Origin: Streptomyces sp. GESEQ-4
GTDB lineage: Bacteria > Actinomycetota > Actinomycetes > Streptomycetales > Streptomycetaceae
Assembly: GCF_017948455.1 (NCBI RefSeq)
Contig: NZ_JAFFSU010000026.1
Span: 1 to 64,000 of the forward strand
DNA: 64,000 nt
Direction of reading: 5' to 3'
Below are positions 1 to 8,239 of the stretch, piece after piece. Under the pieces are notes generated by a model. It was not told where the DNA came from. It did no database searches and saw nothing but the letters and a program-made list of their open reading frames with translations. Positions within the stretch are counted from its first letter, which is position 1. Each line of letters opens with the position of its first letter. A program made the position numbers and the translations under genes.

Positions 1-35
1 GGGGTCGGGGACGCGGGCGTGGGTGGTCGCCCGGC

Positions 36-90
36 GGGGGGGGGGGCGGGGCGGGGCGGGCGGGGGGGGGGTGGGGGGCGGGGGGGTCGG
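36..90. repeat. G-homopolymer-rich low-complexity tract
   Basis: The first 292 bases hold no convincing gene. Bases 36-90 are almost pure G on the + strand, with a run of 11 G at 36-46 and a run of 10 G at 62-71 separated by single C or T. The many G-runs could fold as a G-quadruplex, and such runs are also prone to sequencing and assembly error. I see no terminator or promoter that I can defend here. Confidence 0.6.
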
Positions 91-292
91 TCGGCGGTGA
101 GTCCGGTCCGGCGGGCGCTGTCATGGGGGGTGCATGCTGGGTCCGGGGGCGCGGCGGCGCTGCGGAACCGTTCACCCTCACCGAGGGTGACATCCCCTTG
201 TCGGCGCACGTCACCGGGCTGATACCGTCCCCGCCAACGGCCGATTTCTCTCCTGGTCCGCCAATTTTGTTCCGTCGCTGAGAGGTTGGAGC

Positions 293-1225
293 ATGCCGGA
301 CGACGTCGCAGCACGAGCCGCCGCCGAAGAGGAGTCGGCCTTCTCGCACCCGCCCGTCGACCCCGACGCCACCGCGGCCTACGGCGACCACCCCGACCAG
401 GTGATCGACTTCTACGCCCCGCGCACACCCGAACCGGCCATCCCGGGCGTCCTCGCGCCGCTGATCGTCATCCTGCACGGCGGCGCCTGGCGGGCACCCT
501 ACGACCGCCGCCACATGACCCCGTTCGCGGACTTCCTGACCCACCGGGGCTTCGCCGTGGCCAATGTCGAGTACCGGCGCGGAGGGCGGGAGACGGAGGG
601 GGGCGCCGATGCGGGCGCGGGCGTGCAGGGCGGTCAGGTCGCGGGGGAGCCGGGGGGCCCCGTCGCGGGTCGCTGGCCGGAGACCTTCGACGACGTGGCG
701 GCCGCGGTGGACGCGCTCCCCGCGCTCGTACGGGAGATCCTCCCGCAGGCCGACGCGCGCCGCATGGTCGTCACGGGTCATTCCGCGGGCGGTCACCTGG
801 CCCTGTGGGTGGCGGCCCGTCACCTCCTGCCGACTGACGCCCCCTGGTACACGGCCCGCCCCGCGCCGCTGCGCGGTGTCGTCGCCCTCGCCCCGATCGC
901 CGACTTCGCGGTCGCCGAGAAGCTGGACGTCTGCGGTGGGGCGGTACGTCAACTCCTGGGCGACGAGGAAGAGTTCGCGACCCGCCAGCCATACGCCGAC
1001 CCGGCGCTCCTCCTCCCCACCGGCATCGCCACCACCCTCGTCCAGGGCCGTACCGACATCGACGTCCCGCAGGCGGTCGCCGAGTCCTACGCGGACGCGG
1101 CGGCGAAGGCGGGCGAGGTGGTGGGCCTGACGCTCCTCGAGGACGTCGGCCACTTCCCCCTGATCGACCCGGCGGCGGACGCGTGCGCGGTGGTGGCGGA
1201 GGAGATCGCGCAACTGGCCTGGTGA
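293..1225 (+). CDS. alpha/beta hydrolase, candidate kynurenine formamidase
   Basis: A 310-residue cytosolic alpha/beta hydrolase of the esterase/kynurenine-formamidase type. The oxyanion-hole motif HGGAW lies at about residues 62-66 and the nucleophile elbow GHSAGG places the catalytic serine at 164. An Asp near GRTDIDVP and a His near VGHFPLI complete a plausible triad. The ATG at 293 follows a GGTTGGAG ribosome site. Residues 98-126 are a Gly/Ala-rich insert that is not expected in the fold. In streptomycetes a hydrolase of this kind often follows the tryptophan dioxygenase and kynureninase genes, which would lie off the left edge, so N-formylkynurenine hydrolysis is an inference from family and place, not proven. 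Confidence 0.75.
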   Translation: MPDDVAARAAAEEESAFSHPPVDPDATAAYGDHPDQVIDFYAPRTPEPAIPGVLAPLIVILHGGAWRAPYDRRHMTPFADFLTHRGFAVANVEYRRGGRETEGGADAGAGVQGGQVAGEPGGPVAGRWPETFDDVAAAVDALPALVREILPQADARRMVVTGHSAGGHLALWVAARHLLPTDAPWYTARPAPLRGVVALAPIADFAVAEKLDVCGGAVRQLLGDEEEFATRQPYADPALLLPTGIATTLVQGRTDIDVPQAVAESYADAAAKAGEVVGLTLLEDVGHFPLIDPAADACAVVAEEIAQLAW

Positions 1226-1338
1226 CACCAGCCTTTCGGGGCCGCGGAAGTCCGAGTCTGAGCGAGCACTGCGTGCCTACGGTGCCTACGGTGCCTACGG
1301 CACCCACGCGAAGCGCCGCGTGGCCGGCGGCCCCTTCA

Positions 1339-1355
1339 TACCCGTAATACCTGAG
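1339..1355 (+). promoter_or_regulatory. 17-nt element shared with 6024-6040
   Basis: TACCCGTAATACCTGAG occurs 111 bases before the hydrolase gene at 1466 and again, identically, about 70 bases before the second histidine kinase gene. Chance identity over 17 bases in a GC-rich genome with such an AT-containing core is unlikely. It is probably a promoter element or a response-regulator binding site common to the two units. Confidence 0.45.
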
Positions 1356-1465
1356 AGCTACGTCGCAGGTGAGCTCCCTGGTGTGACGCGGACGACAACC
1401 TCTGATCCGTAACTTCCCATCCAGACAGGCCCGATGGCCGGGCGGAACTGGAAGGGGAGTCGACC

Positions 1466-2500
1466 ATGGGGCGGGACGAGAGGGCGGCGACGGAGAGCGG
1501 CCGCAGCGGTTCAGGGGACCGGCGGCCCCGCACTCGGCGGCACCTCGTCCTCAGATGGCGTCGCGCCGTCCTGGCCGCTCTCATCACCGCCGCCGTGGTC
1601 TTCCCCCTCTCCGGCGCCGCGCAACCCGAGATCCCCGCGCCGCGGCCCGCGGCCATCGCCTCGGTGACCGCGGGCACGCTGGGCGAGGTGTACGGGGCGA
1701 ACCGGGCGAACGCGGTGGAGGCGTCCCGGATGGCGGCCGCCCACGGGGACACCGGTCGCGCCGCGGCGGACCGCTCCCTCGCCGCCCCCTCCCGCCACCT
1801 CCTCGCCTTCGACGGCCGTGGGGCGGGCCGGGCGACGGAGGTCTTCGGCGACCTGGCCCACGCCGACCGCATAGCGGTGCTGGTCCCGGGCTCGGACACC
1901 TCCCTCGACACTTACGGCCGCTTCCGCGCGACGGCCCTCGCGCTGCGGCACCGACTCGCCCAGGACGCCCCGACCGGCCCCCGCACCGCGGTCGTGGCCT
2001 GGCTCGGCTACGAGACGCCCGGCACGGTGAGCGCGACGGTCGCCACGACCGGCCGAGCCGAGGAAGCGGCCCCGGAACTGCGGGAGTTCATACGGCAGTT
2101 GCGCGGCGTCGTCGGTCGTGACGCGCAGGTGTCCCTGGTCTGCCACTCGTACGGCTCCGTGGTCTGCGGCCGGGCCGCCGCCGGCCTGGACGTCGACGAC
2201 ATCGCCCTCGTCGGCAGCCCGGGTACGGGCGCCGGCACCGCCGCCGACCTGCGCACACGCGCCCGTGTGTGGGCGGCGCGCGGCGCGGACGACTGGGTGG
2301 CGAACGTTCCGCACGTCAGCACTGACCTGTTCGGCACCACCGTCGGCTTCGGCACCGACCCGGTGTCCCCGGCCTTCGGCGCCCGTGTCTTCGCGGCGGG
2401 CGACGGCGGCCACAGCGACTACTTCGCACCGGGCTCGGCCTCCCTGGCCAACCTGGCCCGGATCGTCCTCGGAGAGGCTTCGGAGGTGACCCGTGCGTGA
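1466..2500 (+). CDS. membrane-anchored or secreted DUF1023-type alpha/beta hydrolase
   Basis: A 344-residue protein with a basic N-terminus and one hydrophobic segment (about 33-52) that should act as a signal anchor or signal peptide, followed by an alpha/beta hydrolase domain of the DUF1023 actinobacterial family. The nucleophile elbow is CHSYGS with serine at about 228. The ATG at 1466 is preceded by GGGGAG at good spacing. The stop overlaps the next start by 8 bases, so it is probably cotranscribed with the acyltransferase and possibly the first two-component pair. The substrate is unknown; an envelope lipid or ester is likely given the neighbours. Confidence 0.75.
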   Translation: MGRDERAATESGRSGSGDRRPRTRRHLVLRWRRAVLAALITAAVVFPLSGAAQPEIPAPRPAAIASVTAGTLGEVYGANRANAVEASRMAAAHGDTGRAAADRSLAAPSRHLLAFDGRGAGRATEVFGDLAHADRIAVLVPGSDTSLDTYGRFRATALALRHRLAQDAPTGPRTAVVAWLGYETPGTVSATVATTGRAEEAAPELREFIRQLRGVVGRDAQVSLVCHSYGSVVCGRAAAGLDVDDIALVGSPGTGAGTAADLRTRARVWAARGADDWVANVPHVSTDLFGTTVGFGTDPVSPAFGARVFAAGDGGHSDYFAPGSASLANLARIVLGEASEVTRA

Positions 2501-3833
2501 GCTGAAGCTGCGCGGCCCGGGCGAGCGCATACGCAAGGACATCGAGCGCATACGCGCGGATATAGGGACGAACATACGCACGGATAAAGGGACGGACGGA
2601 GGCACGGACATACGCACGGCCATAGGGACGGACATGTGGAAGGAGATGCACAAGGGCGCCGCCCAAGTCGACGCCGCGACCCCCGCGGACCGGGACCGCG
2701 CGGTCGACGCCCTGCGCGCCTTCGCGATCCTCGGCATAGTGCTCGGCCACTGGCTGGTGACGGCCCTGGTCGCGCACGACGGCTCGCTGCGCGCCGCCAG
2801 CCCGCTGCAGCACATGCCCTGGCTGGCCCCGATCTCCTGGGCCTTCCAGACGCTCGCCGTGTTCTTCCTGGTCGGCGGTCATGTGGCGACCCGTGGCTAC
2901 GCCTCGGCACGCGCCCGCGGTACGACCTACGGACAGTGGCTGAGCGCCCGACTGTCCCGGCTGTTCAAACCGGTGGCGGCCGTCCTCACCCTGTGGACGG
3001 TGGCCGCGGTCGCCCTCCTCCTGACGGGCGCGGAGTTCGGGACGGTCCGCACGCTGGTCAAGTTGGCGCTGTCCCCGCTGTGGTTCCTGGTGGTCTTCGC
3101 GGTGCTGACTGCGGCGACACCTCTGCTGACGCGGCTCAACCCGCTCTGGCCGCTGGCCGTCGTCCTCCATGTGGACCTACTGCGCTTCGGCCTCGGCGGC
3201 CCGTCCTGGCTCGGCTGGGTGAACGTGGCGGCGGGCTGGCTCGTCCCGTACACCCTGGGCGCCGCCTGGACCCGAGGCGAGCTGGACCGTCGCCGGGCCG
3301 GCTGGATCCTCCTCACCGGCGGCGCGGCGGCGACGGCGGCGCTCATCGCCTGGGCGGGCTACCCGGCGTCGATGGTGGGCGTGCCGGGAGCCGGCATCTC
3401 GAACCTCAACCCGCCCACCCTGGCCGCCGTCACCTTCGGCCTGGCCCAGTGCGGCCTGGCCCTGCTCCTGCGCGACCCGCTGCGCCGCACGATGCGCCGC
3501 CCCCTGACCTGGGCAGCCGTGGCCCTGGTCAACCTCTCCGCCATGACGATCTTCCTCTGGCACCAGACGGCCCTCATGGCGACCACTGCCACGACCCTCC
3601 TGGCCGGCCACCTCCCCGGCCTCCACACCCGCCCCGACAACCTGACCTGGATCGCCTACCGTTGCGCCTGGCTCCCCGTCTTCGCCCTGGCCCTGACCGC
3701 TTGCTGGACGGCCTTCCGCGCGTACGAACAGCCCTCGGGCCGCCGACGCCGCCCCCGACCCCGCCCGTCCCGAGTGATCCGTTCCCACCGCCACTCCCGG
3801 ACCCCGCAAACAAAGGCCCCTCACCGTGCCTAG
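2493..3833 (+). CDS. polytopic acyltransferase family 3 protein
   Basis: A 446-residue integral membrane acyltransferase (acyltransferase_3/OafA-like), an enzyme class that O-acylates envelope glycans or secondary metabolites. The domain starts near residue 65 with the conserved pattern RAVDALRAFAILGIVLGHW, where the His is the expected catalytic residue, and about ten hydrophobic helices follow. The GTG at 2493 overlaps the previous stop and has an almost perfect ribosome site, GGAGGTGA, five bases upstream. Residues 10-48 are built from imperfect repeats with low third-position GC, and an in-frame ATG at 2634 is an alternative start. The C-terminus is a basic Arg/Pro tail. The stop overlaps the next gene. 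Confidence 0.8.
   Translation: MRELKLRGPGERIRKDIERIRADIGTNIRTDKGTDGGTDIRTAIGTDMWKEMHKGAAQVDAATPADRDRAVDALRAFAILGIVLGHWLVTALVAHDGSLRAASPLQHMPWLAPISWAFQTLAVFFLVGGHVATRGYASARARGTTYGQWLSARLSRLFKPVAAVLTLWTVAAVALLLTGAEFGTVRTLVKLALSPLWFLVVFAVLTAATPLLTRLNPLWPLAVVLHVDLLRFGLGGPSWLGWVNVAAGWLVPYTLGAAWTRGELDRRRAGWILLTGGAAATAALIAWAGYPASMVGVPGAGISNLNPPTLAAVTFGLAQCGLALLLRDPLRRTMRRPLTWAAVALVNLSAMTIFLWHQTALMATTATTLLAGHLPGLHTRPDNLTWIAYRCAWLPVFALALTACWTAFRAYEQPSGRRRRPRPRPSRVIRSHRHSRTPQTKAPHRA
2527..2637 (+). repeat. imperfect tandem repeat inside the acyltransferase 5-prime end
   Basis: The segment is made of recurring CATACGCACGGA and ATAGGGACGGAC blocks that stay in frame and encode Ile-Arg and Gly-Thr-Asp rich sequence. 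Its third codon positions use A and T far more than the rest of the gene, which marks it as a recent expansion or as DNA that is not under normal codon selection. Confidence 0.6.
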
Positions 3834-5313
3834 GGTTGACGACGTGAACGGCGAGGAGAACGACCCACTGACAAAGGAGCCACAGCACTCACCCGAACCC
3901 GTCCCCGCACCCACCCGCGTGCACCGCCTCCGCAAAGCCCTAGGCACGTCCCCCTCCCGGACTTCCCCCCACCTGCCCAAGTACCGCTGGCTGCGCTGGC
4001 TCACCTACCTCCTCGTCTTCTGGATCGCTCTGGGTATCTCCCTGGCCGGCGGCGCCGATATCAGCGACAACTACGGCCTGTCCACGGGACAGGGACTGGT
4101 GCTCGGCCTCACGCAAGGCGCGGCAGTCGTACTGGCCTTGTGGCGCCCGACGCCCGCCTGGGCCCTGTCCCTCGCCGCCACCGTCACCACCGCCCTGACC
4201 GTCGGCCCGCACCTGGCCGATGCCAAAGGCCCTGACCCCAGCTGGCCGTGGAGCACCCCCGCTGTCCTCGCCCACTCCCTCGTGTTCCTCCTGCTCGCTC
4301 TGCGCGTACCCGCGCGCAAGGTGATCGCGGCCCTGGTGGTGACGGGCCTGGCCACCGTGGTTCTCCAGCTGGGCGTGTGGCGCGTCGACGCGACCGCCGG
4401 GTACTCCAGCACGGGCACGGTGGCGATCGCGCTCTTCGCCGTGGCCGTCGTGGTCGGCATGGCGCTGCGCGGCAGGCGCGAGGCCCGCACCCGACTCGTG
4501 GAGCAGGAGACGAGAACCGCGGAGGAGCGGGCCCGCCGCACGCTGCTGGAGGAGCGCAGCCGTATCGCCCGTGAACTGCACGACGTGGTCGCGCACCACA
4601 TGTCGGTGATCTCCATCCAGGCCCAGGTCGCCCCGCACCTCGTCGAGAACCCGTCCGAGGAGCTGAAGGAGAACCTCGACGGCATCCGGCACAACGCCCT
4701 GGAGGCCCTCACCGAACTCCGCCGAGTCCTGGGCGTCCTGCGCTCCGAGAACCCCGACGACCCCTACGGCCTGGGCGAACCCGGCACCGGCTCGGCCCCG
4801 CAGTCCCCGCAGCCCACGCTCGACCGCCTGGACGCCCTGATCGAGAACACACGTGCCGCCGGGCTGAGGGTCGCCACCGACATCAGGGGCACGGCACCTC
4901 CGTATCCGCCCGGCGTGGAGCTGTCGGCGTACCGGATCATCCAGGAGGCGCTGAGCAACGCGTTGCGGCACGCCCCGGGCTCGGCGGTGCGCGTCGAGAT
5001 CACCCACTTCCCCCGCGGCCTGTACCTCGGTGTGATCAACTCCCGTCCGGAGCACCCGGTCCCGCCCTCACCGGGCACGGGCCACGGCTTGCTCGGCATG
5101 CGTGAGCGCGCCACGATGCTCGGCGGCCACGTCACCGCCACCCCGACCCTGCACGGCGGTTTCTCGGTCTCGGCGTTCCTCCCGAGAGACGGCACCGCGG
5201 ACCCCGACGACAGGGAGCCCGTCGAGCCGGACGGCTCCGTCACGCCTGTGTTCGGCCCCGGCGTCTTCGAGACCGAGGCACCCAGACCCACGACCGGAGA
5301 AGAGAACCCATGA
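3826..5313 (+). CDS. NarL-family sensor histidine kinase, copy 1
   Basis: A 495-residue membrane sensor kinase. After a Pro-rich cytosolic N-terminus there are about five to six hydrophobic segments (57-75, 90-108, 112-130, 145-160, 165-185, 196-214). A HisKA_3 dimerisation domain follows, with phospho-acceptor His at about 252 in ELHDVVAHHMSV, and an HATPase domain (N-box around IIQEALSNALRHAP, G-box GHGLLGMRERA). There is no large extracytoplasmic loop, as in intramembrane-sensing kinases. The GTG at 3826 overlaps the acyltransferase stop by 8 bases. An ATGA junction couples it to its response regulator. It is paralogous to the kinase at 6108. Confidence 0.9.
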   Translation: MPRVDDVNGEENDPLTKEPQHSPEPVPAPTRVHRLRKALGTSPSRTSPHLPKYRWLRWLTYLLVFWIALGISLAGGADISDNYGLSTGQGLVLGLTQGAAVVLALWRPTPAWALSLAATVTTALTVGPHLADAKGPDPSWPWSTPAVLAHSLVFLLLALRVPARKVIAALVVTGLATVVLQLGVWRVDATAGYSSTGTVAIALFAVAVVVGMALRGRREARTRLVEQETRTAEERARRTLLEERSRIARELHDVVAHHMSVISIQAQVAPHLVENPSEELKENLDGIRHNALEALTELRRVLGVLRSENPDDPYGLGEPGTGSAPQSPQPTLDRLDALIENTRAAGLRVATDIRGTAPPYPPGVELSAYRIIQEALSNALRHAPGSAVRVEITHFPRGLYLGVINSRPEHPVPPSPGTGHGLLGMRERATMLGGHVTATPTLHGGFSVSAFLPRDGTADPDDREPVEPDGSVTPVFGPGVFETEAPRPTTGEENP

Positions 5314-5984
5314 CGAGCGGCACCATCCGCGTACTCATCGCCGACGACCAGCAGATGGTCCGGCAGGGCTTCACCGTGCTGCTCAACACCCAGCCCGACA
5401 TCGACGTCATCGGGCAGGCGGTGGACGGCATGGACGCGGTCGCCAAGGTCGCCGAACTCGCCCCGGACGTCGTCCTCATGGACATCCGCATGCCCGAACT
5501 GAGCGGCATCGAGGCCACCCGCCGCATCGTCGGCGTGACCCCGCACATCAAGGTGCTCGTGCTGACCACCTTCGACCTGGACGAGTACGTGTACGAGGCG
5601 CTGCGTGCCGGCGCGTCCGGGTTCCTGCTGAAGGACGCCTCCGCCGACAAGCTCGCCGAGGCGATCCGGGTGGTGGCGGCCGGCGACGCGCTGCTCGCGC
5701 CCGGTATCACCCGGCGGCTGATCGCCGAGTTCTCCCGTCTCGGCGACAAGCCGCGCGCCCCGCTCAAGACCCGCGTCGGCGAGCTGACCGAGCGGGAGAC
5801 GGAAGTGCTGGCGCTGATCGCGCAGGGTCTGTCGAACGCGGAGATCGCCGAGCGCCTGGTCGTCGCCGAGCAGACCGTGAAGACCCACGTTGGCCGCATC
5901 CTGGTGAAGCTGGGACTGCGCGACCGTACGCAGGCGGCCGTGTTCGCGTACGAGTCGGGGCTGGTGAGGCCCTCGGGGTACTGA
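5310..5984 (+). CDS. NarL/LuxR-type response regulator, copy 1
   Basis: A 224-residue DNA-binding response regulator. The receiver domain has the acidic pair at residues 12-13 and the phospho-acceptor Asp58 in VVLMDIRMPE. The C-terminal LuxR helix-turn-helix is clear (ELTERETEVLALIAQGLSNA, then TVKTHVGRILVKL). The ATG overlaps the kinase stop as ATGA, so the two are translated together. By eye it is roughly 70 percent identical to the regulator at 7445. Target genes are unknown; the adjacent membrane acyltransferase and hydrolase are reasonable candidates. Confidence 0.9.
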   Translation: MTSGTIRVLIADDQQMVRQGFTVLLNTQPDIDVIGQAVDGMDAVAKVAELAPDVVLMDIRMPELSGIEATRRIVGVTPHIKVLVLTTFDLDEYVYEALRAGASGFLLKDASADKLAEAIRVVAAGDALLAPGITRRLIAEFSRLGDKPRAPLKTRVGELTERETEVLALIAQGLSNAEIAERLVVAEQTVKTHVGRILVKLGLRDRTQAAVFAYESGLVRPSGY

Positions 5985-6023
5985 CCGACGTCCGCCGGCC
6001 GCTACACCCCCCGGAACTGGGCG

Positions 6024-6040
6024 TACCCGTAATACCTGAG
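6024..6040 (+). promoter_or_regulatory. second copy of the 17-nt element
   Basis: This copy is identical to TACCCGTAATACCTGAG at 1339-1355 and lies between the first regulator gene and the second kinase gene. The flanks differ, so it is not simply a longer duplication. It suggests that the two operons answer to a common regulator or share a promoter core. Confidence 0.45.
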
Positions 6041-6107
6041 ATGGACGCCGAAGGACCCCTCTCACTGGTGACGCCCGAGACCCCCGTTGACCTCTACCGT
6101 CTTATAC

Positions 6108-7448
6108 GTGACCGAGACGACCCAGACACCGACGCCGCCGGGCGGCGAGTTCGATGCGTACAAGGCCCGCAGCCCGGAGTTCCGACTGGCCGTGGACGCC
6201 CTGCGCGGGCTGCGCCAGGATCTGATTCACGACGCGTTCGCCTACCGCCCACTGCCCCGCAGGAGCGAGGGCGGCCCGATCGTCCGGCGACTGCCCGGCC
6301 GTATGCGGGAGTACGCGGGCTGGCTGCCGCACGCCCTGATCACCGGCGCCGGGCTGATAGCAATGCTCGTCGGCACGGCCGACAGCAACCCGCTCGTGGG
6401 CCTGTGCGTGCTGGCCCCGGTCCTGCTGACCATGGCCCGGCCGGTCGGCGCGTTCTGGCTGTCCATGGCCGTGACCCCGGTCACCGCCGTGCTCGGCCAG
6501 ACCGGGGACGGCTGGCCGTGGCAGCCCGGCAGCTTCATCTGCCATGTCGTGGTGCTGTACGTCGTCGCGTTGCGCACCCGGCCGCGTACGGCCGCCTGGA
6601 TGTGGCTGCTGACCGCCCTGTACGGGCTGATGGCGGAGAGCGTCGGCGGCGGGCCATACGGATACAGCGGCTCGGACCTCATGCCGATGCTGTTCTTCAC
6701 CGCCCTGCTCCTGCTGGGCGTCACCGTCTGGCACATCCGCCGTGAGGCCCGTCAGGAGGTGACCGCCCAGCAGACGGTGACCGCGCACGAGCGCTCCAAG
6801 CGCACGCTGCTGGAGGAGCGCACGACGATCGCCCGCGAGCTGCACGACGTGGTCGCCCACCACATGTCCGTCGTCGCCATCCAGGCGGAGGCCGCCCCCT
6901 ACCGGGTGGAGAACCCGCCGCCGGAGCTGGAGCGCGCCTTCGCCACCATCAGGGAGAACGCGGTGGCGGCCCTCACCGAACTCCGCCGCGTCCTGGGCGT
7001 CGTCCGGGCGGAGGGCTACGAGGCCCCGGACGCCCCGCAGCCCACCCTCGGCGACCTCGACGCACTGCTGGCGAACGTGCGGGACACGGGCCTGAGCGTG
7101 GAGAAGACGGTGATCGGCGCGGTGCGCGAACTCCCGCAGGGCGTCGAGTTGTCGGCGTACCGAATAGTCCAGGAGGCGCTGAGCAACTCACTCAGACACG
7201 CCCCCGGCGCGAGCGCCCGCGTAGAGATCGCCTACGTCCTCGGTGGCCTGGGCCTGCGCATAGTCAACGGTCCCCCGCCGGCCCCCGCCCTCGTCAAGCC
7301 CTCACCCGGCGCCGGCCACGGCATCACCGGGATGCGGGAGCGCGTCTCCATGCTGAACGGCGAGATGACGGCGAGCAGCACGGACGACGGCGGCTATGAG
7401 GTGTCGGTGTTCCTGCCGGTCACCGCGGTGATCGAAGGTGACGCATGA
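6108..7448 (+). CDS. NarL-family sensor histidine kinase, copy 2
   Basis: A sensor kinase of 446 residues from GTG 6108, or 453 from an in-frame TTG at 6087. I prefer 6108 because the longer form would begin TSTVLYV and would include a rare TTA codon; neither start has a good ribosome site. It has about five membrane segments, then a HisKA_3 domain with ELHDVVAHHMSVVAIQ and an HATPase domain with YRIVQEALSNSLRHAP and GHGITGMRERV. Its domain plan matches the kinase at 3826, so the two systems look like a tandem duplication that has diverged mainly in the membrane part. It is ATGA-coupled to its regulator. Confidence 0.88.
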   Translation: MTETTQTPTPPGGEFDAYKARSPEFRLAVDALRGLRQDLIHDAFAYRPLPRRSEGGPIVRRLPGRMREYAGWLPHALITGAGLIAMLVGTADSNPLVGLCVLAPVLLTMARPVGAFWLSMAVTPVTAVLGQTGDGWPWQPGSFICHVVVLYVVALRTRPRTAAWMWLLTALYGLMAESVGGGPYGYSGSDLMPMLFFTALLLLGVTVWHIRREARQEVTAQQTVTAHERSKRTLLEERTTIARELHDVVAHHMSVVAIQAEAAPYRVENPPPELERAFATIRENAVAALTELRRVLGVVRAEGYEAPDAPQPTLGDLDALLANVRDTGLSVEKTVIGAVRELPQGVELSAYRIVQEALSNSLRHAPGASARVEIAYVLGGLGLRIVNGPPPAPALVKPSPGAGHGITGMRERVSMLNGEMTASSTDDGGYEVSVFLPVTAVIEGDA

Positions 7449-8110
7449 CCATCCGCGTGCTGATCGCGGACGACCAGATGATGGTCCGCGAGGGCTTCTC
7501 GGTCCTGCTGAACGCGATGCCGGACATCGAGGTCGTCGGCGAGGCCGTCAACGGCAGGGAGGCGGTGGACCGCGTCCGCGAACTGTCCCCGGACGTCGTG
7601 CTGATGGACATCCGCATGCCCGAGCTGAACGGCATCGAGGCGACCCGGGAGATCGTCGCGGCGGACGACGCGGCCAAGGTCCTGGTGCTGACCACCTTCG
7701 ACCTGGACGAATACGTCTACCAGGCGCTGCGCGCAGGAGCCTCCGGCTTCCTCCTCAAGGACGCCTCGGCCCGCCAACTCGCCGATGGCGTACGGGTGGT
7801 GGCGTCCGGTGAGGCGCTCCTCGCCCCCTCCGTCACCAAGCGCCTGATCACCGAGTTCTCGAAGCTGTCGGAGGCCCCGCGCGCCATGTCCACCGCCCAC
7901 GCGGCGTACGGCGAACTGACCGAACGGGAGACGGAGGTCCTGGTCCTGATCGCACAGGGCCTGTCCAACGCGGAGATCGCCGAGCGCCTGGTGGTGGCTG
8001 AGTCGACCATAAAGACCCACGTCAGCCGAATCCTGGTGAAGCTCGGCCTCAGGGACCGCACACAGGCAGCGGTGTTCGCGTACGAGGCACGCCTGGTGAC
8101 GCCGGGCTAG
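7445..8110 (+). CDS. NarL/LuxR-type response regulator, copy 2
   Basis: A 221-residue response regulator with receiver Asp55 in VVLMDIRMPE, the signature KDAS loop after FLLKD, and a LuxR helix-turn-helix ending SRILVKLGLRDRTQAAVFAY. It is coupled to the upstream kinase by ATGA. The receiver and DNA-binding domains are nearly the same as in the paralogue at 5310, with differences concentrated in the linker (residues about 140-155). The recognition helices differ at only one or two positions, so overlapping DNA targets are plausible. Confidence 0.9.
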   Translation: MTIRVLIADDQMMVREGFSVLLNAMPDIEVVGEAVNGREAVDRVRELSPDVVLMDIRMPELNGIEATREIVAADDAAKVLVLTTFDLDEYVYQALRAGASGFLLKDASARQLADGVRVVASGEALLAPSVTKRLITEFSKLSEAPRAMSTAHAAYGELTERETEVLVLIAQGLSNAEIAERLVVAESTIKTHVSRILVKLGLRDRTQAAVFAYEARLVTPG

Positions 8111-8114
8111 GCAG

Positions 8115-8183
8115 CGCGCCCCGAAGGGGCGCGGGGCTGTATCGATATGCGGCTCCGCCGCGTGGGCGCGACCAGCCACGACG
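8115..8183 (+). repeat. dispersed repeat A, copy 1, with terminator hairpin
   Basis: CGCGCCCC-GAA-GGGGCGCG at 8115-8133 is a perfect 8-bp stem directly after the regulator stop and probably ends the transcript. It is followed by the family tail CTGTATCGATATGCGGCTCC and a GCGACCAGCC box. The same module recurs near 10260, 16103, 55527, 57860 and 59983. Confidence 0.8.
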
Positions 8184-8239
8184 AAGCCGCACACGAACGA
8201 CGGCCCATCCCGGCACTTCAAGCGGCGGAGCGCCCCGCG

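Noticed and set aside
36..90. Possible telomere or origin signal in the G-rich tract
   Set aside because: There is no set of palindromes as in streptomycete telomeres and no DnaA boxes; simple G-runs only.
1511..2815. A 434-residue minus-strand frame opposite the DUF1023 hydrolase
   Set aside because: Composition is typical of antisense GC-rich frames and the + strand product has clear catalytic motifs.
6087..6107. TTG start of the second histidine kinase
   Set aside because: It would need a TTG start plus an early TTA codon with no ribosome site; GTG 6108 is simpler, although not proven.
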